From NCBI GenBank assembly GCA_016795485.1, contig JAEUHM010000054.1:62001-126000 (forward strand): 64,000 bases of DNA. Direction: 5' to 3'. The notes below the pieces were generated by a model. That model saw only the letters and a list, made by a program, of their open reading frames with translations, was not told where the DNA came from and ran no database searches. Shown here one piece after another: positions 37,601 through 45,419 of the stretch. The DNA is from Verrucomicrobiaceae bacterium (GTDB lineage Bacteria; Verrucomicrobiota; Verrucomicrobiia; Verrucomicrobiales; Verrucomicrobiaceae). Both the position numbers and the translations under genes were made by a program. Position 1 is the stretch's first letter, and each line of letters opens with the position of its first letter.

Positions 37601-38185
37601 AAACATTGGAAAAGGCAGGCTTTTCTCGTGAAGAGCTAGCGCCACATAGTTCCAAAACTCATAGGTCGTCTGAGGCATGACCTCCCACAGCTCAAGAGCC
37701 TCAGCACTTTGGATTGACCACTTCGGGTGCAACCGCACAAGGTCATGGTCGAATATTTCCCCTGTCTTCTTTAATCGCTCGAAACGTTTCTCGATCTTCT
37801 GAAGGTAACCTTCTTCTTCAGGGCTGAGCTTGCGCGCGTGGAGACGCTCCAACATCGTCTGAAGCGACTCCACCGGCATACTTACCGCTGCTTCATCTTT
37901 TTGATCGGAGGCCGAGATGCGTTTGAGGCCCACAAGGGCCATGCAAGCGGCCAAGTCGTGGAGTTCCTTGTCTTCGACATCCGTTTCTGCTGACCAGTGT
38001 CCATCTGCCAAGCTCCATCGTACGTGGACAGGGGTCGTATCGAGCACCACCTCTGCTTCTAGAGCGGCATCATCCATGTCCACCGTCACCACGGCACCAT
38101 CTTCGGCTAACCGCTCAGCTTCATCACGCAACTTCACATCATAGCCCTGGAGAAGAGCAGGCAATGCAGTAGTCAAGTCAGCCAT
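34676..38185 (-). CDS. SNF2-family ATP-dependent helicase/translocase
   Basis: A 1169-residue SNF2/Swi2 ATPase of the bacterial HepA-like group, which translocates on DNA and remodels protein-DNA complexes. The C-terminal half holds the motor: DDMGLGKTVQT (motif I, about 727), DEGQQIKN (motif II, about 822), LTGTPLENR (motif III), and AGGSGLNLTAA plus AIDRAHRIGQ (motifs V and VI). The N-terminal 650 residues are beta-rich and typical of bacterial SNF2 with DUF3670/SNF2_assoc-like regions. The first 90 residues resemble the place where relatives carry a SWIM zinc finger, but the Cys/His ligands are not there. A 140-base gap with no gene follows upstream of it. Confidence 0.93.
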   Translation of the reverse strand: MADLTTALPALLQGYDVKLRDEAERLAEDGAVVTVDMDDAALEAEVVLDTTPVHVRWSLADGHWSAETDVEDKELHDLAACMALVGLKRISASDQKDEAAVSMPVESLQTMLERLHARKLSPEEEGYLQKIEKRFERLKKTGEIFDHDLVRLHPKWSIQSAEALELWEVMPQTTYEFWNYVALALHEKSLPFPMFLRAVTDLESTRAKLRSWRQSRTVPHWVQRIRQFAIAEETEPSDDHLEDCRLMITVNEAKLQLRERDFHRYHTLMSSDVERIMTLYQSGCHSLETSAELLLVSCFLQMRRHQSDSFRLDDEVHAGWLGSLFLQPALRSRLVNLDAEPFIHDEQSLKWEARESGDESTVHMKLVRQNGEAAPTPMRVLPGAQTRYLSGDTVFSGPLWFGEETLVDSAVEIPMAALGTSDGIAFLNRLEVPLPKSLADRIRHESLTVSIKAECAHSGASASTQYAHFTVTASSPGGNYEERLRDDRWVIESDPKRHDRAIICRDRGALKEVPALLRNLRASFEEESGSFRVRMTRNFPENFYDWAQHLPEEVKFEPDASLSSILADPLIARVRLEASQSDNIDWFDLKLVFDIEGADLKAADIRRLLAANGGFVRLADGTWRRVKIELSEDQQEMVEQLGIDLNDINDETHRVHWRHLLGDKGAQLLNAQAWAKLQMKLADVQLNEKPEVPSDLKLTLRPYQVDGYHFLSYLTVNGFGGILADDMGLGKTVQTISWILWLRANDPERLPVLVVCPKSVLDVWAVEMTKASPDVRVQVLHDKDELDISRVGLDVDVLVLNYAQLRSCIHDLARIIWRAAILDEGQQIKNPDSKAAKAARELQAHNRLVLTGTPLENRLLDLWSLMSFATPGALGDRSYFHKHFDRRKDERASERLSARLRPFILRRTKGQVAKELPARTEENMLCEMSGVQEQMYKDELSRAQHMMLSTSGVEVLKKRRFAMLQALTRLRQVCCHPGLINPEARNEESAKLTAALDLIEQLHEEGHKVLFFSQFVSMLKIVREKLEEMNLPYHWLTGASDNRAEIVRGFQEDENASVFLISLKAGGSGLNLTAASYVILYDPWWNPAVESQAIDRAHRIGQTQPVIAYRLLTKGSIEEKILTLQQHKKMLSSDILGEASFAQNLDLNDFEFLLDMERSAAPSSEEDEE

Positions 38186-38325
38186 GTGAGGGGAATATCA
38201 GTTACCCTATGGGCAACATCGGCCCGAAGGGGATAACTTTTTACACAAGTCCGGGCTGTCTGGCAAGTTGCGGGAGAAAAAGTTTGGTAAATACCCCAGC
38301 ACCACGAGCCAAGTTCAAGGCGCAA

Positions 38326-41300
38326 CTATTTCCCCTCAGTTTCTCCCATCTCGGACTCCAGTTGACGAGAGACATCCCCTATCGACCCCGTTCGGCGCGC
38401 AATCAGCCCATAGGTCATGGGCACCAAGAACAAGGTAAAGAGCGTTGCCGCAGACACGCCAAACACGATCACCACGCCGACGACCATTCTCGTTTCGTAG
38501 CCTGCTCCTTTACCGAGCATGAGCGGAAGTGCCCCCATCACAGTCGCTAGGGCCGTCATGATTATCGGACGAAGCCGTTTCTCGCTGGCCGTGAGAATCG
38601 CTTCCACAAACTCCATTCCCTCGTCCCTGAGCTGATTGATGAACTCAACGATCAAGATCCCATTTTTTGTTGCCAGACCGATGAGCATGATGAGCCCAAT
38701 CTGACTGTAAATGCTCTGATTTAAGCCCATCCACTTCAGACCAAACAACGCACCCGCCACCGCCACCGGCACCGTCAACATAATCGTTAGCGGATGTACC
38801 CAGCTCTCAAACTGAGCTGCCATGACCAGGAATGCTACCAGCAGAGCAAGTGCAAAAATGAGGGCACTGTTGCTACTGGCTTCCTTCAACTTCAGCGAGT
38901 TTCCTTTGTATCCGATGACAGCGGAAGACGGCAGTGTCTCACGGATCAGGTTCTCCATGTATGCCACCGCCTCGCCCAAGCTGTAACCAGTGGCCAGTTC
39001 TGCATCGAAGGTGATACTTCTCATCCGGTTGTATCGATTCAAAGCACCGCTGTCGGCAAACTCCTCCGTTTTGACCAAATTGGACAGCGGAACGAGTTCT
39101 TTACTCCGCTCGCTGCGGACGAAGATGTTGTTGAGATCCATCGGACTGCGCTTGTCGTCGTAAGTTCCCTCAAGAATGACATCATACTCGAGTCCATTGT
39201 GGAGGAACGAGGTGGCGCGGCGCCCTCCTAGCAGTGTCTCGAGCGTCCGCCCGATGGCTGCACTGCTTACGCCCAGGTCCGCAGCTCTCGCCTGATCGAC
39301 GCTGACTCGCAGTTGCGGCTTGGTATCCCTGTAATCGCAGTCAAATCCCACCAGTCGAGGATATTCACGGGCTTTGGCAAGGATGATGTCCCGCCATTCC
39401 GTCAGTTCCTCAAAGGTCGGCCCACTGAGCACAATCTCCAGTGGCTTGTTCAATCCTCGCATCATCCCCTGCCGCATGATCACCGCCACTTTGGCTTCCG
39501 CCATGTCTGATGTGCGCGCCCTCACTTCATTCATGATGTCAAAGCCATTCCGCCGTGTACCAAACGGCGTTAGCGTAATGACTGCGATCGAATCATTGAA
39601 ATCAGCCGTTGAACCAAAAGTTCTTGGTGCCCGGGCATTGACCCTTGTGGCTTCGTTGGTCTCTTCTACAAGATACATCACTTTCTCATTCAATTTGTCT
39701 AGCGTCTCAATTGATGAGCCGTAAGTCGTGCCCGGCGGGCTGGTCGCTGTGACGAAAAATGATCCTCTGTCTTCCCGTGGAGTGAACTCCTCAGGAATAT
39801 GGTTCAAATACCACCAACAGAGGCCAATGAGGCCAGCCGTGACGGGCATTACTACCGCGGGCACCTTCAGACTGAACTCCAGCACTTTCCGGTAACCGGT
39901 CTGAACTAACTGGAAGAGGCGATCTAAAGTTTTGGCAACAAATCCATCCCCCTCCCTGCCCCGCAGTATCTTGGAGGCCATCATGGGAGACAACGTCAAT
40001 GCCACAAAGCCGGAGAATCCGATGGAGATCGCAAGAGCCGCGCTAAACTCGGCAAACATCCGTCCAGCATCTCCGGGCATGAATGCCACCGGAACAAACA
40101 CCGCTAGCAGCACCAAAGTCGTCGCCACCACAGCAAAGCCGACCTGCCTCGTACCCAAATAGGCCGCCACCAATGGCTTTTCGCCCTCCTCGATCCTGCG
40201 GTGAATGTTCTCTAACACCACAATGGCATCATCCACCACGAGTCCGATAGCCAACACGAAGGCAAGCAACGTCAGAGTATTCAGTGAGTAGTCCAGACCC
40301 AATAGGACGATGCAAGCCGCCAGGACACTTACCGGAACTGCCGCCGTAGGCACCAAAACCGCTCTGAAACTGCCCAGGAACAGATAGATAATGACCACAA
40401 CAAGTACCAACGCGATGCCCAAGGTCCGATAAACCTCAGTGATCGACTCATCAATGAATTGCGTGATGTCGTAGCTGTTCTCCAATCGAAGATCTGGAGG
40501 CAGCGTTTCCCGAATCTTGTCTGCCTCCTCTCGAACAGCTTTGGCCACATCCAGTGGATTGGCCCGCGATTGACGGATCATACCCAACGACACCATCAAC
40601 ACTCGATTACCCTTGAAAACTGTCCGTGCATCCTCTGCCCCGAGTTCAATCCTCGCCACTTCACCTAACCTTACTTGATAGCCGTTGTCCCCACGTGCGA
40701 TCACAAGCTTCTTGAAGTCATCGGGCGTTCGATACAACCGATTGAACCTGACAGTGAACTGGCGATCCAACGACTGCACCGTACCTGCGGGCGGGTCCAC
40801 ATTCTCCCTGCGTAAAGCATCCTCCACGTCATTTGCCGTCAACTGACGTGCGGCCAACGCTTCCCGATCAAGCCAAACGCGCAAGGCATAACGGGTTCCG
40901 CCATTGATCCTCACTCGTGCAATGCCTGGCAGCCGTGAAAAGCGATCGACCAAATAGCGCTCGGCATAATCATAAAGCTCCAGCGTGCCCCGCGTATCAC
41001 TCGTTAGATTCAAATACATCAGCACTTCCGCGCTGATCTCTGTCTTGCCTACATTCGGAGGTTGCACCTCTTCCGGGAAAGTGGCCAACACGGGACTGAT
41101 CGCCTCACGAATATCATTGGCAGCCCCGTCGAGAGAACGTCCAAGATTGAACTCCACCGTGATCTCAGATTTACCATCGGTGCTGATGGATGAGATGTTC
41201 TTGATTGCCTCAACCTGCGAAATCCGATCCTCTAGACGCTGAGTAATCCTGGACTCCACAACGGTAGCAGAAGCGCCGCGATAAAACGTCTCAACCGTTA

Positions 41301-41433
41301 CGATTGGCGGGTCGATGTCCGGATACTCTCGCACCGAGAGCCTCGTGAACGAGACCACGCCAAATGCCACTAGCAGCAGGTTTACCACCGCAGCGAGTAC
41401 TGGACGCTTGACGCTAGTATCGGAAAGCCACAT
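38326..41433 (-). CDS. RND-family efflux pump inner-membrane transporter
   Basis: A 1035-residue HAE-1/AcrB-type proton-driven transporter. It shows the twofold layout with 12 membrane segments, two large periplasmic loops and the TM4 proton-relay motif GLVVDDAIVVLENIHRR. The N-terminus SDTSVKRPVLAAVVNLLLV is typical. Length is normal. The substrate range cannot be predicted; the sequence resembles the MdtB/MexF-like branch more than heavy-metal (HME) pumps. It lies 6 bases downstream of its adaptor gene. No outer-membrane TolC-type gene is in the window, so the third component must be encoded elsewhere. Confidence 0.94.
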   Translation of the reverse strand: MWLSDTSVKRPVLAAVVNLLLVAFGVVSFTRLSVREYPDIDPPIVTVETFYRGASATVVESRITQRLEDRISQVEAIKNISSISTDGKSEITVEFNLGRSLDGAANDIREAISPVLATFPEEVQPPNVGKTEISAEVLMYLNLTSDTRGTLELYDYAERYLVDRFSRLPGIARVRINGGTRYALRVWLDREALAARQLTANDVEDALRRENVDPPAGTVQSLDRQFTVRFNRLYRTPDDFKKLVIARGDNGYQVRLGEVARIELGAEDARTVFKGNRVLMVSLGMIRQSRANPLDVAKAVREEADKIRETLPPDLRLENSYDITQFIDESITEVYRTLGIALVLVVVIIYLFLGSFRAVLVPTAAVPVSVLAACIVLLGLDYSLNTLTLLAFVLAIGLVVDDAIVVLENIHRRIEEGEKPLVAAYLGTRQVGFAVVATTLVLLAVFVPVAFMPGDAGRMFAEFSAALAISIGFSGFVALTLSPMMASKILRGREGDGFVAKTLDRLFQLVQTGYRKVLEFSLKVPAVVMPVTAGLIGLCWWYLNHIPEEFTPREDRGSFFVTATSPPGTTYGSSIETLDKLNEKVMYLVEETNEATRVNARAPRTFGSTADFNDSIAVITLTPFGTRRNGFDIMNEVRARTSDMAEAKVAVIMRQGMMRGLNKPLEIVLSGPTFEELTEWRDIILAKAREYPRLVGFDCDYRDTKPQLRVSVDQARAADLGVSSAAIGRTLETLLGGRRATSFLHNGLEYDVILEGTYDDKRSPMDLNNIFVRSERSKELVPLSNLVKTEEFADSGALNRYNRMRSITFDAELATGYSLGEAVAYMENLIRETLPSSAVIGYKGNSLKLKEASSNSALIFALALLVAFLVMAAQFESWVHPLTIMLTVPVAVAGALFGLKWMGLNQSIYSQIGLIMLIGLATKNGILIVEFINQLRDEGMEFVEAILTASEKRLRPIIMTALATVMGALPLMLGKGAGYETRMVVGVVIVFGVSAATLFTLFLVPMTYGLIARRTGSIGDVSRQLESEMGETEGK

Positions 41434-41439
41434 GCGCGC

Positions 41440-42543
41440 CTACTTCGTTACCCGCGGTTGCTCTGGGTTGAAGGGCTTCACCGCACCTGCATACTTGCCG
41501 GCCACCTTCACTTCCATCCCATCCTGTAGCCCCACGAGCCCGTCAGTTATGACCGTCTGACCTTTTTCCAGGCCCTCAATCACCTCCAAAAGGCCTGGAC
41601 GCCGCCTTCCGGGCTTAATCTCAATGCGTCTGGCTGTCTGGCTATCAATCGTGAAGACATAGGCTTTGCTCCCTACAGGCACCAAGGCCCGCTCAGGCAC
41701 GGCAAGTGAACGCTTCGGCTCCATCGCGATCTTAACCATCACAAGCATGCCGGGCTTGAGTGCCCTCGACTTGTTTTCCACCTCCGCCCGAGCGGGGACA
41801 GATCTCGTGACGGGATCAATGCGGGAATCCAGATGCGCCAGTTTACCCATAAAAGTGTTTCCACCTGCCGCAGCAGACTGTGCCGCGATCTCGGTACCGA
41901 CTTTCAAAACAGGCAGAACCGTCTCTGGAACGCTGAAGTCAATTTTCACCACATCGATCTTGTCCAGCCTTGCAATGACCGTCGTTGGCGACACGAGGGC
42001 TCCCACGCTGATCCGCCTTAACCCAAGCACTCCATCAAAAGGGGCCAGCACACGGCGATCTGCCACCTTTGCCTCGGCTTCTCGGATCCGCTGCTTTGCT
42101 ACCTCAGCAAGAGTCCGCCGCTCTTCCAATCTCGCCTCGGATGCAGCGCCTTCCTTCACGAGCGATTCAAGGCGGGCAATCTCGCGCTCCTCCTCTGCCA
42201 AAGACGACCTAGCTGATGCCAACTGGGCCTGCTCCTCAGCATCGCTCAAGACGGCCAATACAGTTCCCTTCTTGACACTCTGCCCATCATCAAAATGCAG
42301 CTCCGTGATGGTCTCGGTTACGTTGGGCATGATGTCAGTACTCTCCTCCGCCTGCACTGTGCCAATCGCCTGCACATCCGTGGTAAAGTTCTCCTCGCTG
42401 ACTTCAGCAATGATCACCGAAATCGGGTTCTTGGCTGCGGTCTTTGCCACCGCCGCCTGTCCCTGCCCTTCATGTTTCAAAAACCACCATGCTCCTGCCG
42501 CGACAAGCGCACAGGAAAGCAAGAACACAAGAAATCGAACCAT
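41440..42543 (-). CDS. RND efflux periplasmic adaptor (membrane fusion protein)
   Basis: A 367-residue HlyD/AcrA-type adaptor bridging the RND pump and the outer-membrane channel. An N-terminal membrane anchor (VRFLVFLLSCALVAAGAWWFL) is not followed by a lipobox. Barrel-sandwich (lipoyl-like) halves flank an alpha-helical hairpin at about 105-160 (EEEREIARLESLVKEG). A beta-barrel and membrane-proximal domain follow, with GLEKGQTVITDGL near the end. First gene of the two-gene efflux operon; its promoter should lie in 42544-42621, before the terminator of the upstream unit. Confidence 0.93.
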   Translation of the reverse strand: MVRFLVFLLSCALVAAGAWWFLKHEGQGQAAVAKTAAKNPISVIIAEVSEENFTTDVQAIGTVQAEESTDIMPNVTETITELHFDDGQSVKKGTVLAVLSDAEEQAQLASARSSLAEEEREIARLESLVKEGAASEARLEERRTLAEVAKQRIREAEAKVADRRVLAPFDGVLGLRRISVGALVSPTTVIARLDKIDVVKIDFSVPETVLPVLKVGTEIAAQSAAAGGNTFMGKLAHLDSRIDPVTRSVPARAEVENKSRALKPGMLVMVKIAMEPKRSLAVPERALVPVGSKAYVFTIDSQTARRIEIKPGRRRPGLLEVIEGLEKGQTVITDGLVGLQDGMEVKVAGKYAGAVKPFNPEQPRVTK

Positions 42544-42621
42544 GGAAAAGTAGTAAAGTGGGGGCTAAAGCAAACGCAGCAAGCCATGCCGTTGTGTCAG
42601 CCACCTGTCAGCAACAACTCC

Positions 42622-42664
42622 AAAAAAAGTTGGGGCCGAGCGGCTCCCGATTCCGCTCGACCCC
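42622..42664 (-). terminator. Rho-independent terminator downstream of fabD
   Basis: On the minus strand a 12-bp GC-rich stem (42653-42664 with 42632-42643, one C-A mismatch) and a 9-base loop are followed by AACTTTTTTT. This is a strong intrinsic terminator for transcription coming from the fabD direction, and it separates that unit from the RND operon. Confidence 0.75.
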
Positions 42665-42848
42665 GGTTTGGCATCGACCTCGACACAGACCCACTTTCGC
42701 GGGTGGTTTTGGCGACAACAACCAATCACTCTCAAGACCAGCTCATGGAGGTTTTACCCATCCATCACTGTATGATGGTTTGGATTCTTATCGCCGAATG
42801 ATGTTCAAAGAATCTGCAATTTTTTGCTCAAACTCAGCGCGCCTCAAA
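42665..42848 (-). other. 184-base gap before the terminator; possible structured RNA or 3' UTR
   Basis: No credible protein gene in the 305 bases between fabD and the RND adaptor (42544-42848). On the minus strand this stretch runs from the fabD stop to the terminator and contains a GAAA-capped hairpin at 42689-42704 (stem ACCCGC/GTGGGT). A long structured 3' UTR or a small RNA ending at the terminator would both fit. I recognise no known RNA family. Confidence 0.35.
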
Positions 42849-43784
42849 TCACATCGCGCTCAGTTCGCCAACAGCCTTATCGAGACTTGCAACGTCCTCG
42901 ATGCTGATGACCTTGGCCGTCTTGTCGATGCGCTTCATCATGCCGGCCAACTGCGCCTGCATCCCGCATTCGATAAAAAGTTGGCACCCGTCTGCGATCA
43001 TGCGGCTCAGTGATTCCGCCCACCGAACAGAGCCTGTCACCTGCTGCACCAGCATCGACCTCACGTCAGAGGCATCAGCAACTGCACGAGCCGCATAGTT
43101 GCAGTAAACCGGGACTGTAGGCGTGCCAATCGCCGCCGCATCCAATACGGCGGCCAACTTGTCTTGTGCACTCTTCATGAGCCGCGAATGATAGGCTCCC
43201 GCAACCTGCAGAGGAATGGCCTTAACAATACCTTTGGCCTTGGCACCCTCTACAGCCTTTGCCACGCCCTCAGCCGACCCACTGACCACGATCTGCCCTG
43301 GTGCGTTTAGGTTCGCCACATCGATCTCGCATTCTGCGGCCAGTTCACGCACAGCGGATTCCTCGCCGCCGATCATTGCGGCCATAGAACCTTTCGTTTC
43401 ATTACAAGCCTCCTCCATAAACTGTCCCCGCTGGCACACCAGGCGAATCGCAGTAGCAAAATCAAACGTCCCCGCAGCAGCGTGCGCGGTGAACTCCCCT
43501 AGAGACAGGCCAGCAGCAGCCACCACTTCCAATTGAGGCACTTTTTCCTTCAAGACGCTCCAAACGGCCAACCCATGAGCCAACAACGCGGGCTGGCAAC
43601 GCGAAGTCCGGGTCAGTTCGTCAGCAGGGCCGTCAAACATGACCTTGCTCAACTCAAATCCGACCGCCTCATCCGCGTGATTCAGCATTTGCGCGACCGA
43701 CGGATAAGCTTCCGCCAAATCCTTGGCCATCCCAACTTTCTGTGCGCCCTGACCCGAAAATAAAAGTGCTGCTTTGATGCTCAT
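42849..43784 (-). CDS. fabD: Malonyl-CoA:ACP transacylase
   Basis: A 311-residue FabD, which loads malonyl groups onto acyl carrier protein for fatty-acid synthesis. Active-site features: GQGAQ at 11-15, nucleophile S94 in GLSLGE, R119 in VCQRGQF, and catalytic H199 in GAYHSRLM. The start at 43784 gives the canonical N-terminus (ALLFSGQGAQ); the in-frame start at 43874 would overlap the upstream gene. Oddly it is not beside fabH, fabG or acpP but follows two glycan-related secreted proteins by 64 bases. A transacylase for a secondary pathway is possible, but the motifs are those of a housekeeping FabD. Confidence 0.93.
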   Translation of the reverse strand: MSIKAALLFSGQGAQKVGMAKDLAEAYPSVAQMLNHADEAVGFELSKVMFDGPADELTRTSRCQPALLAHGLAVWSVLKEKVPQLEVVAAAGLSLGEFTAHAAAGTFDFATAIRLVCQRGQFMEEACNETKGSMAAMIGGEESAVRELAAECEIDVANLNAPGQIVVSGSAEGVAKAVEGAKAKGIVKAIPLQVAGAYHSRLMKSAQDKLAAVLDAAAIGTPTVPVYCNYAARAVADASDVRSMLVQQVTGSVRWAESLSRMIADGCQLFIECGMQAQLAGMMKRIDKTAKVISIEDVASLDKAVGELSAM

Positions 43785-43848
43785 GTGTGCCCTTTTCTCT
43801 AACCCTCCCTCTTCTCGGCTCAACTGATAGTTGCAGCCCAGTTCTTCC

Positions 43849-45417
43849 TCAGCATGCCAGATCAACAAACACAACCGTCACTGGCTCTCCGCCAGTTTGC
43901 GTGACTTCAAGACTGTTTTTGCCCTCGCGGAGCAACCGACCCGGGATGTGCCAGGCCCTCAGTTCCTCAGGCTTTCCGAGCATCGAGGGATAAGGCACTT
44001 CAAATGGCTCGGAAACGTCATCGGTCGGTGTAATGGCTTCGCCATTGAATCGAGCGGCTAGATGGGTCAGACTCGTCCGATCCGTCTGAATCCGAACGCG
44101 CGCTTCCCCACGAGGCGAAGCAAGGTCAAAGTTGAACTTCTCAGGCTTTCCAATCACCAGCTTTCTCGGCACAGCGGGAGGCTTGGCACCTGGTGCGCGC
44201 CAACCGAAAGCGATGAACCAGTGCTGCGGCTGTTGAGCTAGTGCTTTGGGATCATTCAGAGCCTTGAGTCCATCAAACGGTGGCTCGCCGAACACACCGC
44301 GCCCTTCTCCCTGCCCATGTGACCGATAGTAAGCAAAGTTGAAAAGGCTGATACCATCCGCTCCGCGTGAATACGCAAGATGCGCGCTCGTGTGCAGATG
44401 CTCCTTCGTTGCGCGGCGATACGGAAATACATCATAACCCTCCTGCACTTTGTCTCCCTTCCAGATGGTGTGGCAAAGCTCGAAATAGAGCGCCGCACCG
44501 TCCGACATTTTTCGTATCGCAGCGAGATCATGCTGCTGCGTTGTGAAGTAGTGTGCAGAAGCATTCACCATGTCCAGACCCGCCGCGACAAGTGCCTTCA
44601 AATCAAGTCCGAGCACATCAAGCGCCGTGAGATAGCAAGGCACACGAGCACAAAGCCAGCGTTTGGGTCCAAGCATCTGCCGCACTTTTTTGACGAAGTT
44701 TGTCATGATGGCTCGACGTTGTTCGAGAGGTGTCTCAGCGCGGAAGTAGCTGTAGAAGCGAAGGAAATCGAGTTCCAAGCCGTCGATGTCGTAGTTGTCA
44801 CACAGCTCACGAATGAGCATGAGCTTCTGCTCTGGCACCTTTGGCTCTGCCCAGTTGAGAACAAGGTCCGCGCCACGCAATGAACCCGGCACGATGCGGT
44901 GTTCAGGATGCTCTGCATACCAGCGCGTGACACTCATTCCTATACTACTGCCCGGTTTATCACCCGGCTTCGGATCGACAAACTCCTTGTGATGCGCGTC
45001 ATTCACTCGCAGCGAAATGAACGCCGCCTGTCCCTTCGCGCGGCAGCGATCAATGAACCGCTGCACGATGTCGCCGCCATTCAGGACGAACTGGCTCATC
45101 GAGTCCGGTTTCTGGCCATAGCGCTGCTTGATCCACGCAAAGTGTTCCTTCAAATCGATGACCTTGCTAGGCCACAACGGCACCATTCCCAAACCCGGCT
45201 GAAGAAAATGGGCATCCACCAGCCCCGCGACTTCATCCACCGTCGCATCCAGCATCTCGGGTCGAAACGGCTCCTTCGCGGCACGAAAAGGACTCACACA
45301 CGACGTGATGTTCGTCAGGTCATTGCTGTAAAGCGTGCGGAACGGAGCCTTGCGCTGCGTCTCAGCCGCCAGCAGTGGTGCGGCGGCGAGTGTTTGAATA
45401 AAGTAGCGGCGCTTCAT
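43849..45417 (-). CDS. Secreted TIM-barrel glycosidase-like protein
   Basis: A 522-residue protein with an RR-containing N-terminus (MKRRYFIQTLAAAPLLAA) resembling a Tat or Sec signal. The core looks like a family-10-like glycoside hydrolase (GHL10/DUF187 type): YDIDGLELDFLRFY (about 215) has the DG-x-E-x-D strand of such barrels, with further barrel strands such as WLCARVP and GADGISLFNFAYY. A C-terminal beta domain (about 420-520) may bind carbohydrate. Assignment is by pattern only. It starts 2 bases after the sialate O-acetylesterase stop, so both may act on the same glycan. Confidence 0.6.
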   Translation of the reverse strand: MKRRYFIQTLAAAPLLAAETQRKAPFRTLYSNDLTNITSCVSPFRAAKEPFRPEMLDATVDEVAGLVDAHFLQPGLGMVPLWPSKVIDLKEHFAWIKQRYGQKPDSMSQFVLNGGDIVQRFIDRCRAKGQAAFISLRVNDAHHKEFVDPKPGDKPGSSIGMSVTRWYAEHPEHRIVPGSLRGADLVLNWAEPKVPEQKLMLIRELCDNYDIDGLELDFLRFYSYFRAETPLEQRRAIMTNFVKKVRQMLGPKRWLCARVPCYLTALDVLGLDLKALVAAGLDMVNASAHYFTTQQHDLAAIRKMSDGAALYFELCHTIWKGDKVQEGYDVFPYRRATKEHLHTSAHLAYSRGADGISLFNFAYYRSHGQGEGRGVFGEPPFDGLKALNDPKALAQQPQHWFIAFGWRAPGAKPPAVPRKLVIGKPEKFNFDLASPRGEARVRIQTDRTSLTHLAARFNGEAITPTDDVSEPFEVPYPSMLGKPEELRAWHIPGRLLREGKNSLEVTQTGGEPVTVVFVDLAC

Positions 45418-45419
45418 GA

